Shown: positions 1 through 8,073, counted from the stretch's first letter. The stretch is 35,194 bases of DNA from Tepidamorphus sp. (GCA_028280885.1 JANQKY010000116.1:1-35194), one strand, 5' to 3'. Translations and numbers: made by a program. The notes: generated by a model not told the origin, from the sequence alone.

Positions 1-108
1 TGGGCCCAGAGCGGTGGCTGCGTCGGTCCGGTCGCACTTTGCGGCGCGGGTGTCGACTCTTCGGATGGTGCCTTCTCGGCCGCCTTCCAGGTTACCCGCA
101 ACTTCTGA
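1..108 (+). CDS. C-terminal end of a probable outer-membrane beta-barrel (porin-like) protein, partial
   Basis: Frame 1 is open from the window edge to a TGA at 106-108, giving 35 residues. The last residues are FQVTRNF: alternating hydrophobic residues and a terminal phenylalanine, as in outer-membrane beta-barrels recognised by the BAM machinery. Rhizobial Porin_2 proteins end in a similar way. Two cysteines seven residues apart could form a disulfide in the last extracellular loop. A strong terminator follows about 45 bases downstream, which supports this being a true gene end. The family cannot be named from 35 residues; another secreted or membrane protein is possible. Confidence 0.5.
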   Translation, partial: WAQSGGCVGPVALCGAGVDSSDGAFSAAFQVTRNF

Positions 109-154
109 TAGGGTTTGAAGGGCGGTCGATTTCAGGGCCGCCCGGCCAATCCAG

Positions 155-183
155 CCCCGGCAGCAATCGCTGCCGGGGTTTTT
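155..183 (+). terminator. Rho-independent terminator after the porin-like gene
   Basis: Two perfect 10-base arms (155-164 and 169-178, CCCCGGCAGC and its complement) enclose an AATC loop and are followed by TTTTT at 179-183. This is a textbook intrinsic terminator on the plus strand. It separates the partial gene from the OmpA-domain gene. Confidence 0.9.
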
Positions 184-327
184 ATTTGCCGAATCATCAA
201 AAAGCGCGACGCTGTTCCGATGTCCCGAAGGGCGCCGGCTTCATACGTCCCGGCTTGGCCCGGCCCGGCCCAGATCGCCCTGACCGGATTGTGGGGCTCC
301 GGCGGTCCCTCAAGGAAGAGGTTCGCA

Positions 328-1305
328 ATGCCTGTTCGCCTCGGTTTGGCCAGGGACCGTGTAATCATCCTGGCAGCTGTCTGGCTTTTGACCGCCGGCG
401 CAGCCATCCACATGGCGGCGGCCCAGACAACTGGGGCCCAGACAACTGAGGCCCAAGCGATCGCAGGGCAGGCGGGCGACACCGGGCAATCCGGGGCATC
501 GACGGCCGACCCGGCATCCGACGACCGGGACGACGGACCCGCGAAACCCGGTTACGGCCTGCGGATCACACGCAACGAGCGGGCGTTGGAAATCCGGGGG
601 ACCGTTCCAGGCCCATCCGAACGGAACGCCATCGTCTCGGCGGCTGGCGCCGCCTTCCCCGACCTGCCGCTGACGATCATGCTGGTCGACCGGCCGGATT
701 CTGCCCCCGGCGCTCTCCCCGAAGCACCTGACGGCTTTGCCGAGGCGGCCGCGCAGGCCGTGGCGCTGATGAACCGGCTTGCCGAGGGCCAGGTCAATCT
801 CGACGGACAGACGGTCGCGTTCTCCGGCCGGGCTTTTCATGGCGCGGCGCTGGCCGAGCTTGCGGCCGCGACCTGGCCGGCAGGCTTTTCAGTCGATATG
901 TCCGAGGTCGCCGAAGGTCCGCCGACGGCCGATCTCGATGCGGGCGCCTGCGAGGCCGCCATAGAAACCGTCCTGAAGAGCCGGCCGATCGCCTTCGAGG
1001 CGGGGCGGGCCGATATCCGCGGCGACGGCCACGCGCAGATCGACCGGATCGCCTATACGTTGGCGCGCTGCCCGTATACCTTCGTCGCGGTTGCCGGCCA
1101 TACCGATTCCGACGGGACAGACGAGGCCAACTACACCCTGAGCCTCAACCGGGCGCGCACGCTGATCGACCTGCTCGTCGCCGATGGCGTGATACGGGGG
1201 CGCTTCACCGCGCTTGGCTATGGCGAAAGCCGGCCGCTGGCCTCGAACGGCACCCTGGCCGGCAAGGCGCGCAACCGGCGCATCGAGTTCGTGTTGCGGG
1301 ACTGA
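328..1305 (+). CDS. Exported OmpA-domain protein (BON-like N-terminal part, OmpA C-terminal domain)
   Basis: 325 residues from the ATG at 328, preceded by a purine-rich AAGGAAGAGG; the frame is open further upstream but those codons look non-coding and this start gives a clean signal peptide (hydrophobic segment around residues 12-31, cleavage near AAA-Q). A low-complexity Ala/Gln/Thr/Asp linker follows. Residues about 75-220 look like one or two small BON-like modules. The last 100 residues are a peptidoglycan-binding OmpA domain with AGHTDSDGTDEANYTLS and a conserved NRAR and RNRRIEF. There is no lipobox, so it is a periplasmic or outer-membrane-associated protein rather than Pal. BON plus OmpA architecture is known in other envelope proteins; a role in anchoring the envelope to peptidoglycan is inferred. 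It ends 9 bases from the convergent hydrolase gene. Confidence 0.85.
   Translation: MPVRLGLARDRVIILAAVWLLTAGAAIHMAAAQTTGAQTTEAQAIAGQAGDTGQSGASTADPASDDRDDGPAKPGYGLRITRNERALEIRGTVPGPSERNAIVSAAGAAFPDLPLTIMLVDRPDSAPGALPEAPDGFAEAAAQAVALMNRLAEGQVNLDGQTVAFSGRAFHGAALAELAAATWPAGFSVDMSEVAEGPPTADLDAGACEAAIETVLKSRPIAFEAGRADIRGDGHAQIDRIAYTLARCPYTFVAVAGHTDSDGTDEANYTLSLNRARTLIDLLVADGVIRGRFTALGYGESRPLASNGTLAGKARNRRIEFVLRD
421..450 (+). repeat. 15-base tandem duplication inside the OmpA-domain gene
   Basis: Two adjacent 15-base units (421-435 and 436-450, GCCCAGACAACTGGG and GCCCAGACAACTGAG) encode two Ala-Gln-Thr-Thr-Gly/Glu units just after the signal peptide. The unit length keeps the frame. A third, decayed unit begins at 451. 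Confidence 0.75.
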
Positions 1306-1314
1306 GCGAGGCGA

Positions 1315-2268
1315 TCAGGTAGACGAACGGTCCGCGGCCTCGACGAACGCCGCGATCCGATCGAGTGTTTCGGGCAGATGCAGCAGCGGTGCGTGCCCTT
1401 CGCCGCCGACCTCCATCGATTGCAGGTCGTCGCGCCGTTTCGCCATCTTCGCGAGGGTCTCAGGGCTCAGAATATCGGAATGCTCGCCGCGGATCACCAG
1501 GACCGGGGCATGACCAAGGCCGTCGAATTGCGGCCAGAGCGTCGCCAGCGGCTGGTTGTAGTCGATCGTTTCCAGCGTTTTCAGGAGCTTGGCATCGTAG
1601 TCGCGCGCCGGCTTGCCGTCCCGGTCCCGGTAGGTCCGACGCGCATAGAGATCCCAGCCGGCCGCGTCGAGCGCCGGGAAATGCGCTTCATAGGCCCGTT
1701 TCATGCCGGCGATCGCCTGGGGCCAGTCGGCTGGCCGCTCGGTTGCGCCCAGCACTTTCTTGATCCGGATCAGGCCGCGAACATCCAGTTCCGGCCCGAC
1801 ATCGTTGAGCACCGCGGCGCCGATGAGGGTCGGCCGCGCGGCGGCGATCAGCATGGTGACCAGCCCGCCGCGCGACGTGCCGACGAAACAGGCCCGATGG
1901 ATCCCGCAGGCCGTCGTCATGTCGAGCACGTCGTTCATCTCGACGAGCGGCGAATAGGCCTTCCAGTCGGGATCGAACTCCGATTCGCCCCGGCCTCTGA
2001 AATCGATCGAGAGCACGCGGCGCGGATGTTTATCGTCGGTGGCAAGGCGCACCGCGAGTTCGTGAAAATCACGGGCGTTCCGCGTCAGTCCGGGAAGACA
2101 GACGACCGGCATCGCCGAACTGTTTCGCGGGCCGTAGTCGCGCCCGTGCAGGCGCAACCCGTCCTGGGCCGAAACGAAGACGTCGCGCCAGCCCGCTTCG
2201 TCTTGTGACCGCGCATCGCCACTGCCCGGCGAAACCGCTGACGCGGCCGCCTCGGTTGCATCTGCCAT
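1315..2268 (-). CDS. Alpha/beta hydrolase
   Basis: 317 residues from the ATG at 2268, chosen over a TTG five codons upstream because GGGGGA sits at normal distance before the ATG. It has the alpha/beta-hydrolase fold signatures: an oxyanion-hole region VCLPGLTRNARDF, the nucleophile elbow GTSRGG with Ser132, an acid in RGEHSDIL, and the catalytic histidine in GGEGHAPLL near the C-terminus. RVLSIDFRGRGESEFDP is typical of esterases and C-C hydrolases that act on small molecules. There is no signal peptide, so it is cytoplasmic. The substrate cannot be read from sequence. It lies 39 bases downstream of the lytic transglycosylase gene on the same strand and may be co-transcribed with it. Confidence 0.88.
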   Translation of the reverse strand: MADATEAAASAVSPGSGDARSQDEAGWRDVFVSAQDGLRLHGRDYGPRNSSAMPVVCLPGLTRNARDFHELAVRLATDDKHPRRVLSIDFRGRGESEFDPDWKAYSPLVEMNDVLDMTTACGIHRACFVGTSRGGLVTMLIAAARPTLIGAAVLNDVGPELDVRGLIRIKKVLGATERPADWPQAIAGMKRAYEAHFPALDAAGWDLYARRTYRDRDGKPARDYDAKLLKTLETIDYNQPLATLWPQFDGLGHAPVLVIRGEHSDILSPETLAKMAKRRDDLQSMEVGGEGHAPLLHLPETLDRIAAFVEAADRSST

Positions 2269-2307
2269 GAGATCGTCCCCCAATCGGCGGCTGCGCCAGA
2301 GCTTGCT

Positions 2308-4689
2308 CTAACGGTTGCCGCCATATCCCCCGAAGCCGAGTGCCGTCGACGGGATGTCGCCGCCGGTCTCCCGCGGCCCGTCGCTGAAGCCGCTGAACAC
2401 ACCGGGTACACCAGTATCCGACCCCGGATCGGATGTCTCGCTCGCGGTGGCGGCGATGACCGACTGGCCGGCGGTGATCGGGATCCGCAGATCCTCGGCG
2501 ATCAGCAGCCGGTCGTCCGATCCGAGGCTCGCCCGGTAGACCTGCAGCCCTTCCATCACCCGCTGCACATAGTTGCGCGTCTCGTAGAAGGGGATGGATT
2601 CGACCCAGTCGATCGGATCGATCTCGCCCTTGCGTGGGTCGCCGAACCGCTCGATCCACTGATAGACGCGCCCGCCGCCGGCGTTATAGGCGGCAAAGAC
2701 GAGGGCATAGGCGTGGTCGAACTCGTCAGCGAGCTCGCCGAGATGGGCCGCCCCCAGCGTCGCGTTGTAGCGCGGATCGGAGGTCAGGCGGCCGAGATCG
2801 TAGCGCTGGCCGAAGGTCCGAGCCGTCGCCTTGGCGGTCGCCGGCATCATCTGCATCAGGCCGCGCGCGCCGGCCGGGCTGACCGCGGCGGGATTGAACA
2901 CGCTTTCCTGCCGGGCGATCGCGTAGACGACCGCCGGATCGATCCCCGGCCCGACATCGTCGTAGTCCGGCATGCCCTTGTTGGAAAACGCATAGGCCTG
3001 GGTCGGCGCGCCGGCGCGCATGCCGCGCTTGCCGATCCACACGGTGCCCCATTTCAGGTTCATCCGCTCCGCCGTCTCCGACAGGCCGACCAGGGTCAGC
3101 GCGTCGTCCGTCTCGTTGGCCATCGAGATCATCAGCCGCGCGGCGTCGTCGCGCCGGCCGATCTGGGCCAGAAGCCGCATCGCCCGGATGCTGTCACGCT
3201 TGCCGACAACCCGCCGGGCGGTGTCGGCGATCAGCGGCTTGTCCGGGTCATTGGCCATCGTCCTGCCAAGCCGCACTAGCGCCAACTGGCCGTAATAGGT
3301 GGTGGCATGGTGGCCGGCTGCGACATAACGCTCGACGGCGGTGTCGACGTCGCCGGCCTCTTCGGCCGCGCGGCCAAGCCAGTATTCGCCGCGCGCCCGG
3401 CTGATCGGCGTCTTGGCGACGGCCAGGATCTCCTCGAAATGGCCCTTCGCCGCGTCCGGGTCGTCCATGAAGCGCAGCGCGATCCAGCCGGCATAGAACT
3501 CGTTCTCGAGCCGGTCGATCGGTGCCTCGGCATGATGCTGCGAAACCAGGTCATAGGCGATTGTGACATTGTCCGGATCGCCGGTCTCGATCAGATCGCG
3601 CGCCACGACGCGCCGCTCCAGCGCCCACTCGTCCGGATCGACCTGCTGGTCCGGGTCGAATTCGGCGTTCTGCAGGAGTTCGGCCGCGAAGCTCAGCCGG
3701 CCGGCACGCCGGTTCCACTGCACGCGCGACAGCACGTAGCCCGGATCGTCGCGAACCGCCTGCGGCAGCCGGTCGAGCAGGCCGGCCGCCGACTTCGAGC
3801 GGCGGTTGACCGACATCCGCGCCTCGGCAAGCTTGGCCTCGTGGCCGCCGACCCGCCGTGCGGCGCGCGCGGCCGCCGTCGACTGGTTGTCATAGAGCAG
3901 CATGTCCATGCGCGCCTTGTGATCGTCGCTGCCGAGCGTTTTGGAGAACGACTTGAGGACAAGGTCCTCCTCGCTGCTGCTCAAGCGTTTCGTCCGCCAC
4001 AAATCCTTGATCATGGCCCGGGCCCGGTCGGTTTCACCGGTCGCGTTCAGCGCGCGGGCGTGGATGATCGTGCCGATCGTTGTCTCGGGCCCCGTTTCTT
4101 CGAAGGCTGCGAGGATTGTCTGGCTGCCCGCCCCCTGCGCATGCAGCGCCACTTCGTAGCGGCCGCGGATGAGCTGGCGGTTCGGCCAATCGGGATGGGT
4201 CTTGAGGAAGGCGGCGATCCGGCTGTGCGGCGCGCTCAGCGACCGGTCGCGAACGTAGTAGAATTCGATCAGCGCCTTCGCCGCCGGGTCGCTGAGCCTG
4301 CGCTGGACGGACAAGGCGTCGCCGAACCGGCCGGCGCCGATATGGCCGAGCGCCTGCGTCACCAGGCTGGCGGTGTGCGGATCGACGACGGGCGCGGCAA
4401 AGCCGCCACGGCGGGCAAGCTCATGGGCGGCGGGGCCTGCTTCGTCCGGCCGTGCGCGGGGCAGGGGCCTGCCCGGGGCGGTCTCGTCGGTCGCCACGGC
4501 TACGTCCGACGATGCGGTCTCGCCGGTGGCTGTCGCCGCCGCCTCGCCCTCCGTGCCCGGACGCTCGCGCGGCAAAGGGACATCGCCGGCGCCCAGGGCG
4601 GCCGGCGCCCACAGGGTCGTCAGGACGGGCAGCGCGATCGCTGCTGTCCCGATCGTTGCGGTCCATGGTGAATATCGACGATCTGGCAT
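2308..4689 (-). CDS. slt: Soluble lytic murein transglycosylase (Slt70-like)
   Basis: 793 residues from the ATG at 4689; a GTG twelve codons upstream (4725) is the alternative. The enzyme cleaves the MurNAc-GlcNAc bond of peptidoglycan in the periplasm, forming 1,6-anhydro ends. Features: N-terminal signal sequence (hydrophobic stretch to about residue 35), a Pro/Arg/Glu-rich linker, a long superhelical alpha-helical region (about 90-560), then the SLT domain. The catalytic Glu is in ARQESVF (about residue 595), followed by GARGLMQMMPATA and a later AAYNAGGGRVYQW. A low-complexity Gly/Ser/Asp tail of about 60 residues follows the catalytic domain. It is divergent from dapA, a neighbourhood common in Rhizobiales. 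A TATATA box on the minus strand near 4736-4743 could be part of its promoter, but I see no convincing -35. Confidence 0.92.
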   Translation of the reverse strand: MPDRRYSPWTATIGTAAIALPVLTTLWAPAALGAGDVPLPRERPGTEGEAAATATGETASSDVAVATDETAPGRPLPRARPDEAGPAAHELARRGGFAAPVVDPHTASLVTQALGHIGAGRFGDALSVQRRLSDPAAKALIEFYYVRDRSLSAPHSRIAAFLKTHPDWPNRQLIRGRYEVALHAQGAGSQTILAAFEETGPETTIGTIIHARALNATGETDRARAMIKDLWRTKRLSSSEEDLVLKSFSKTLGSDDHKARMDMLLYDNQSTAAARAARRVGGHEAKLAEARMSVNRRSKSAAGLLDRLPQAVRDDPGYVLSRVQWNRRAGRLSFAAELLQNAEFDPDQQVDPDEWALERRVVARDLIETGDPDNVTIAYDLVSQHHAEAPIDRLENEFYAGWIALRFMDDPDAAKGHFEEILAVAKTPISRARGEYWLGRAAEEAGDVDTAVERYVAAGHHATTYYGQLALVRLGRTMANDPDKPLIADTARRVVGKRDSIRAMRLLAQIGRRDDAARLMISMANETDDALTLVGLSETAERMNLKWGTVWIGKRGMRAGAPTQAYAFSNKGMPDYDDVGPGIDPAVVYAIARQESVFNPAAVSPAGARGLMQMMPATAKATARTFGQRYDLGRLTSDPRYNATLGAAHLGELADEFDHAYALVFAAYNAGGGRVYQWIERFGDPRKGEIDPIDWVESIPFYETRNYVQRVMEGLQVYRASLGSDDRLLIAEDLRIPITAGQSVIAATASETSDPGSDTGVPGVFSGFSDGPRETGGDIPSTALGFGGYGGNR

Positions 4690-4886
4690 AACCGAATACT
4701 TTCGACGCAAAACCCTAACAATCACCCAGCGGAACTATATAGGGCAGTTTTGGCGAGATCGTGTCCGCCGCGCGGGCTTCCAGGCACATGCCCGGTCCCA
4801 CCGGTCCGATATTCGCCCCGGCGGCCCTGAAAATTCGCCAGGATAGTACTCCTTTTTCAGAATATGTCGAACCGGTAAGCAATCTC

Positions 4887-4915
4887 TTGCCGCTGCGCCG
4901 GACAATCCCTATGCT
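4887..4915 (+). promoter_or_regulatory. Predicted sigma-70-type promoter of dapA
   Basis: TTGCCG at 4887-4892 and TATGCT at 4910-4915 are separated by exactly 17 bases, 68 bases before the dapA start. No other good -35/-10 pair is seen in the slt-dapA gap. Prediction from consensus only. Confidence 0.5.
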
Positions 4916-4982
4916 CCCGGCGTTTTTCGCAATCCCGGTTTTCCGCCGCTTGCCGCGGACCGGCTGAGAGGACCCGACTGCC

Positions 4983-5864
4983 ATGTTCACAGGATCGATC
5001 ACCGCCCTGATTACCCCGTTCGCGAACGGTGCGGTGGACGAGAAAAAATTCCAGGACTTCGTCGACTGGCAGATCAAAGAGGGGTCGAGCGGTCTGGTGC
5101 CGGTGGGCACGACGGGCGAGTCGCCGACGCTGAGCCATGCCGAGCACAAGCGTGTCGTGGAACTGTGCATCGAGGCGGCCGGCCGGCGGGTGCCGGTGAT
5201 TGCCGGTGCCGGCTCCAACAACACCGCCGAGGCGATCGAGCTGTCCCAGCACGCGGAACAGGCCGGCGCCGATGCGGTGCTGATCGTCATGCCCTACTAC
5301 AACAAGCCGACCCAGGAGGGCATGTATCAGCACTTCAAGGCGATCAACGATGCCATCGGCATCCCGATCCTGATCTACAACATTCCCGGCCGCAGCGTCG
5401 TCGACATGAGCGTCGAGACGATGGCGCGGCTCTACAGGGACTGCGCCAACATCGTCGGCGTCAAGGATGCGACCGCCGATCCGACGCGCGTCAGCCTGCA
5501 GCGGGCCGCCTGCGGCACCGATTTCGTGCAGCTCTCCGGCGAGGATCCCACCGCGCTCGCCTTCAACGCCCATGGCGGGCAGGGTTGCATTTCGGTGACG
5601 TCGAATGTCGCGCCGCGCCTGTGCGCGGACTTCCAGAAGGCCTGCCAGGACGGCGACTACAAGACCGCGCTGTCCTACCAGGACCGGCTGATGCCGCTGC
5701 ACAAGGCGCTGTTCGTCGAGACCAGCCCGGCGCCGGCCAAATATGCCTTGTCCGTCCTTGGCCGCAGCGATCCGAAAGTGCGGCTGCCGCTGGTGCCGGC
5801 CTCCGAGGCGGCGCAGGCCAAGGTGCGCGACGCGATGGTCCATGCCGGGCTGATCAACGCCTGA
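4983..5864 (+). CDS. dapA: 4-hydroxy-tetrahydrodipicolinate synthase
   Basis: 293 residues, the usual length. It condenses pyruvate with aspartate-4-semialdehyde, the first committed step to diaminopimelate and lysine, in the cytoplasm. The TIM-barrel active site is intact: Lys161 in NIVGVKDAT forms the Schiff base with pyruvate; Thr43-Thr44 in VGTTGESPTLSHAEH and Tyr132 in IYNIPGRS form the proton relay; Arg137 binds the second substrate. GAGAGGA lies before the ATG at 4983. DapA supplies meso-diaminopimelate for peptidoglycan, which fits its neighbour, the divergent lytic transglycosylase. smpB follows after 34 bases on the same strand and is likely co-transcribed. Confidence 0.97.
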   Translation: MFTGSITALITPFANGAVDEKKFQDFVDWQIKEGSSGLVPVGTTGESPTLSHAEHKRVVELCIEAAGRRVPVIAGAGSNNTAEAIELSQHAEQAGADAVLIVMPYYNKPTQEGMYQHFKAINDAIGIPILIYNIPGRSVVDMSVETMARLYRDCANIVGVKDATADPTRVSLQRAACGTDFVQLSGEDPTALAFNAHGGQGCISVTSNVAPRLCADFQKACQDGDYKTALSYQDRLMPLHKALFVETSPAPAKYALSVLGRSDPKVRLPLVPASEAAQAKVRDAMVHAGLINA

Positions 5865-5898
5865 CGTTTGTTGGCCTGAGATTAAGCGGGAGCGTTGA

Positions 5899-6375
5899 AT
5901 GGCGGCGGCGCGCAAGGCGTTGGCGAACCGGTCTATTGCCGAGAACCGCCGCGCCCGCTTCGACTACGAGATCCTCGACACCTACGAGGCCGGCATCGTC
6001 CTGACCGGCACGGAGGTGAAGTCCCTGCGCGAGGGGCGCTCGAGCCTGGCCGAATCCCATGCCGGCGAGATGGCGGGTGACATCTGGCTGTTCAACATGC
6101 ATATCCCTGACTATGCGCCGGCCAGTCGCTTCAATCACGAGGCGCGCCGGCCGCGTAAGCTCCTGCTGCACCGGCGCGAGATCGGCCGGCTGATCGGCGC
6201 TGTGCAGAAGGAGGGCATGACCATCGTGCCGCTGCGCGCCTATTTCAACGATCGCGGTATTGCCAAAGTCGAGATCGCCCTTGCCCGCGGCAAGAAGCAT
6301 CACGACAAGCGGGAAACGGAAAAGAAGCGCGACTGGCAGCGCGAAAAGTCGCGGCTGATGCGGGAGAAGGGGTGA
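5899..6375 (+). CDS. smpB: SsrA-binding protein (tmRNA partner)
   Basis: 158 residues, normal for SmpB. It binds tmRNA and brings it to stalled ribosomes for trans-translation. Conserved features are the start AENRRARFDYEILDTYEAG, VLTGTEVKSLREGRSSL, the region HEARRPRKLLLHRREI, and the basic C-terminal tail (KKHHDKRETEKKRDWQREK) that enters the mRNA path. The stop codon TGA lies inside the first bases of a dispersed repeat (6371-6462), so the repeat abuts the coding end directly. dapA-smpB order is common in alphaproteobacteria. Confidence 0.97.
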   Translation: MAAARKALANRSIAENRRARFDYEILDTYEAGIVLTGTEVKSLREGRSSLAESHAGEMAGDIWLFNMHIPDYAPASRFNHEARRPRKLLLHRREIGRLIGAVQKEGMTIVPLRAYFNDRGIAKVEIALARGKKHHDKRETEKKRDWQREKSRLMREKG

Positions 6376-6462
6376 GGCACGGTCCGCTTTAGCGGACGAA
6401 ATGCGAGAGCATTTCGAGTGCCGAACGCGCGAGACCCAAGTCGAGCGCCGGGAGGCGGTTGC
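6371..6462 (+). repeat. Dispersed repeat, double-hairpin head (copy A)
   Basis: This 92-base stretch recurs in inverted orientation at 16280-16370. It carries two adjacent hairpins: GTCCGC-TTTA-GCGGAC (6382-6397) and GAAATGC-GAGA-GCATTTC (6398-6415), followed by a conserved non-palindromic part beginning GAGTGCCGAACGCGCGAG. In the other copy both stems are identical and both loops differ. No open frame in it looks like a gene; translations of such repeats often appear as spurious hypothetical proteins. Confidence 0.85.
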
Positions 6463-6745
6463 ACCAGTAGGGACCCGGCTTCGAGCGCTGAACGCGCGAG
6501 ACCCAAGTCGAGCGCCGGGAGGCGGTTGCATCAGTACGGACCCGGCTTCGAGTGCCGAACGCACGAGGCCCAAAGCCGAGTGCCGGACGGCGGTTGCACC
6601 GGCGCGGAACCGGCTTCGAGCGCCGGGCAGCGGAAGCATTGCTGCCGCAGGGCGGAAACGCGATGCGTTCAAACGCATCGCTGGGAGCCGAGTGCCGGAC
6701 GGCGGTTGCGCTGGTACGGGACCGGCTTCGAGCGTCGGCCGGCCA
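6423..6745 (+). repeat. Tandem array of about 67-base imperfect repeats filling the smpB-udg gap
   Basis: Units beginning GAACGC start at 6423, 6490 and 6557, a period of exactly 67 bases. Each ends in a variant of ACCCGGCTTCGAG. After an interruption (about 6622-6681), a partial fourth unit (GAGTGCCGGACGGCGGTTGC...) runs to about 6740. The tail of the dispersed repeat at 6371-6462 is the first unit, so the array seems to have grown from that element. The whole 391-base gap between the convergent smpB and glycosylase genes is repeat-derived; no gene is seen here. Confidence 0.85.
6660..6681 (+). repeat. Perfect 22-base hairpin within the repeat array
   Basis: Ten-base arms GCGATGCGTT and AACGCATCGC flank a CA loop. 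There is no T-run on either side, so it is not a typical intrinsic terminator. It lies in the interruption of the 67-base array, next to a weaker hairpin (GCAGC...GCTGC at about 6628-6646). Confidence 0.8.
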
Positions 6746-6766
6746 ATCACCGCACAGCAGCGGACC

Positions 6767-7438
6767 CTATCCGCCGATCTCCCGCGCGACATCGCGGAAC
6801 ACGGCCTGGAACATCTCCGGCGTCAGGCGGCCGGTGTTGGTATTGTAGCGCGAGCAGTGATAGCTGTCGAAAAGCGCCAGCGCTCCGATCTGATGGCGCA
6901 CATTGTGGCCGAAGGGATGGGCGGCGCGGCGCGCGCCGAGCGTGCTCAACACAGAGTCGTGGGCAATACGGCCAAGCGCGACGATTGCCTTGAGACCCTC
7001 CGTCTCGGCGATGGTCGCTTCAAGATAAGGGCGGCAGTTGCGGATTTCCGCGCCGATTGGCTTGTTTTCCGGCGGAACGCAGCGCACCGCGTTGGTGATC
7101 CGGCAGTTGACCAGTTCCAGGCCGTCCGACGGATCGGCGCGGTAGGTGCCCCGGGCAAAGCCGAAGGCGCAGAGCGTTTCGTAGAGGAGGTCGCCGGCAT
7201 AGTCGCCGGTAAAGGGGCGTCCGGTCTGGTTGGCGCCCTTCAGCCCGGGCGCCAGGCCGACGATCAGCAGGGCAGCGCGCGCCGGTCCGAAGCTTGCGAC
7301 CGGCGCATTGTGAAAGGTCGGATAGGCCGATCGATTGGCGTCGCGAAACGCCGCGAGCCTGTCACAGAGGCGGCAGTCACGCGGCGGCTCGGAGCCCAAA
7401 GATGCGTGACCTCCAGGCTCCGCCGTCGCGAGGCTCAC
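6767..7438 (-). CDS. Uracil-DNA glycosylase, family 5 (UDGb)-like, iron-sulfur type
   Basis: 223 residues. The family removes uracil (and often other deaminated bases) from DNA to start base-excision repair. Motif 1, GLAPGLKGANQTGRPFTGD, matches family 5 better than family 4 (which has GEAPG). Motif 2 near the C-terminus is YHCSRYNTNTGRLT. Cysteines at 22 and 25 (CRLC) plus those in NCRITNAVRC and NCRP are consistent with the 4Fe-4S cluster ligands of families 4 and 5. There is no signal peptide. The ATG at 7438 overlaps the TGA of the upstream NYN gene by four bases, so translation is probably coupled. It is convergent with smpB. Confidence 0.88.
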   Translation of the reverse strand: MSLATAEPGGHASLGSEPPRDCRLCDRLAAFRDANRSAYPTFHNAPVASFGPARAALLIVGLAPGLKGANQTGRPFTGDYAGDLLYETLCAFGFARGTYRADPSDGLELVNCRITNAVRCVPPENKPIGAEIRNCRPYLEATIAETEGLKAIVALGRIAHDSVLSTLGARRAAHPFGHNVRHQIGALALFDSYHCSRYNTNTGRLTPEMFQAVFRDVAREIGG

Positions 7439-8073
7439 GATTCGGCGAATTCGTCGTCGAATTCGTCGTCATATTGATCGACGGTCCGCTGTGCGCGTTC
7501 CATGGCGGCCTGTTCGCGCCGCGCCGCGCGCTCGGCCTTTTCGCCGGGGTCGCGGCCGATCGCGCTTGCCAGCGTCGCCAGATCGACGAAGACGTCGGCC
7601 TGCCGGCGCAGCTCGTCGGCGATCATCGGCGGCTGCGAGGAAATCGTCGACATCACGCTGACGCGCTTGCCGCGCCGCTGCAGCGCTTCCACCAGCGACC
7701 GGAAGTCGCCGTCACCGGAAAACAAGACGATGTGGTCGACCCGGTCAGCGATATCCATGGCATCGACAGCAAGTTCGATATCCATGTTGCCCTTGACCTT
7801 GCGTCGGCCGGTCGCGTCGAAGAACTCTTTCATCGGCTTGGTCACGACCGTGAAGCCGTTATAGTCGAGCCAGTCGATAAGCGGGCGAATTGAGCTGTAT
7901 TCCTGATCTTCCGCCAGGGCTGTATAATAATAGGCGCGGACTAATTGTCCTTTCGACTCGAACAATCCCAGGAGCCGTTTGTAGTCGATATCGAAACCAA
8001 GGGCGCGAGACGTCGCATACAAATTTGCGCCGTCGATGAAGAGCGCAATGCGCTCATTTGCATAGAATTTCAT
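7435..8073 (-). CDS. NYN-domain (LabA/DUF88, PIN-like) predicted ribonuclease
   Basis: 212 residues from the ATG at 8073, which has GGAAGGA five bases upstream; an in-frame start at 8130 is less likely. The NYN fold is a PIN-like metal-dependent nuclease; the expected acidic residues are present in IALFIDGANLYAT (Asp14), KGNMDIELAVDAMD and VLFSGDGDF. The C-terminal 50 residues are a charged helix ending in an acidic QYDDEFDDEFAES tail that might contact a partner. Substrate is unknown; RNA processing or turnover is inferred from the family. It lies upstream of, and overlaps, the uracil glycosylase gene. Confidence 0.85.
   Translation of the reverse strand: MKFYANERIALFIDGANLYATSRALGFDIDYKRLLGLFESKGQLVRAYYYTALAEDQEYSSIRPLIDWLDYNGFTVVTKPMKEFFDATGRRKVKGNMDIELAVDAMDIADRVDHIVLFSGDGDFRSLVEALQRRGKRVSVMSTISSQPPMIADELRRQADVFVDLATLASAIGRDPGEKAERAARREQAAMERAQRTVDQYDDEFDDEFAES

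Noticed and set aside
2299..2310. Small palindrome AGAGCTTGCTCT at the slt stop
   Set aside because: Five-base arms and no T-run; too weak for a terminator and common by chance.
3307..4671. 454-codon plus-strand frame opposite slt
   Set aside because: Antisense shadow; the slt product has a complete signal peptide and catalytic domain.
6423..6745. Tandem repeats as a possible CRISPR array
   Set aside because: The 67-base units are contiguous and imperfect with no unique spacers, and there are no cas genes nearby.
6401..7477. Plus-strand frame of 358 codons beginning in the repeat array
   Set aside because: The first 110 codons translate the 67-base repeats and the rest is antisense to the glycosylase gene.
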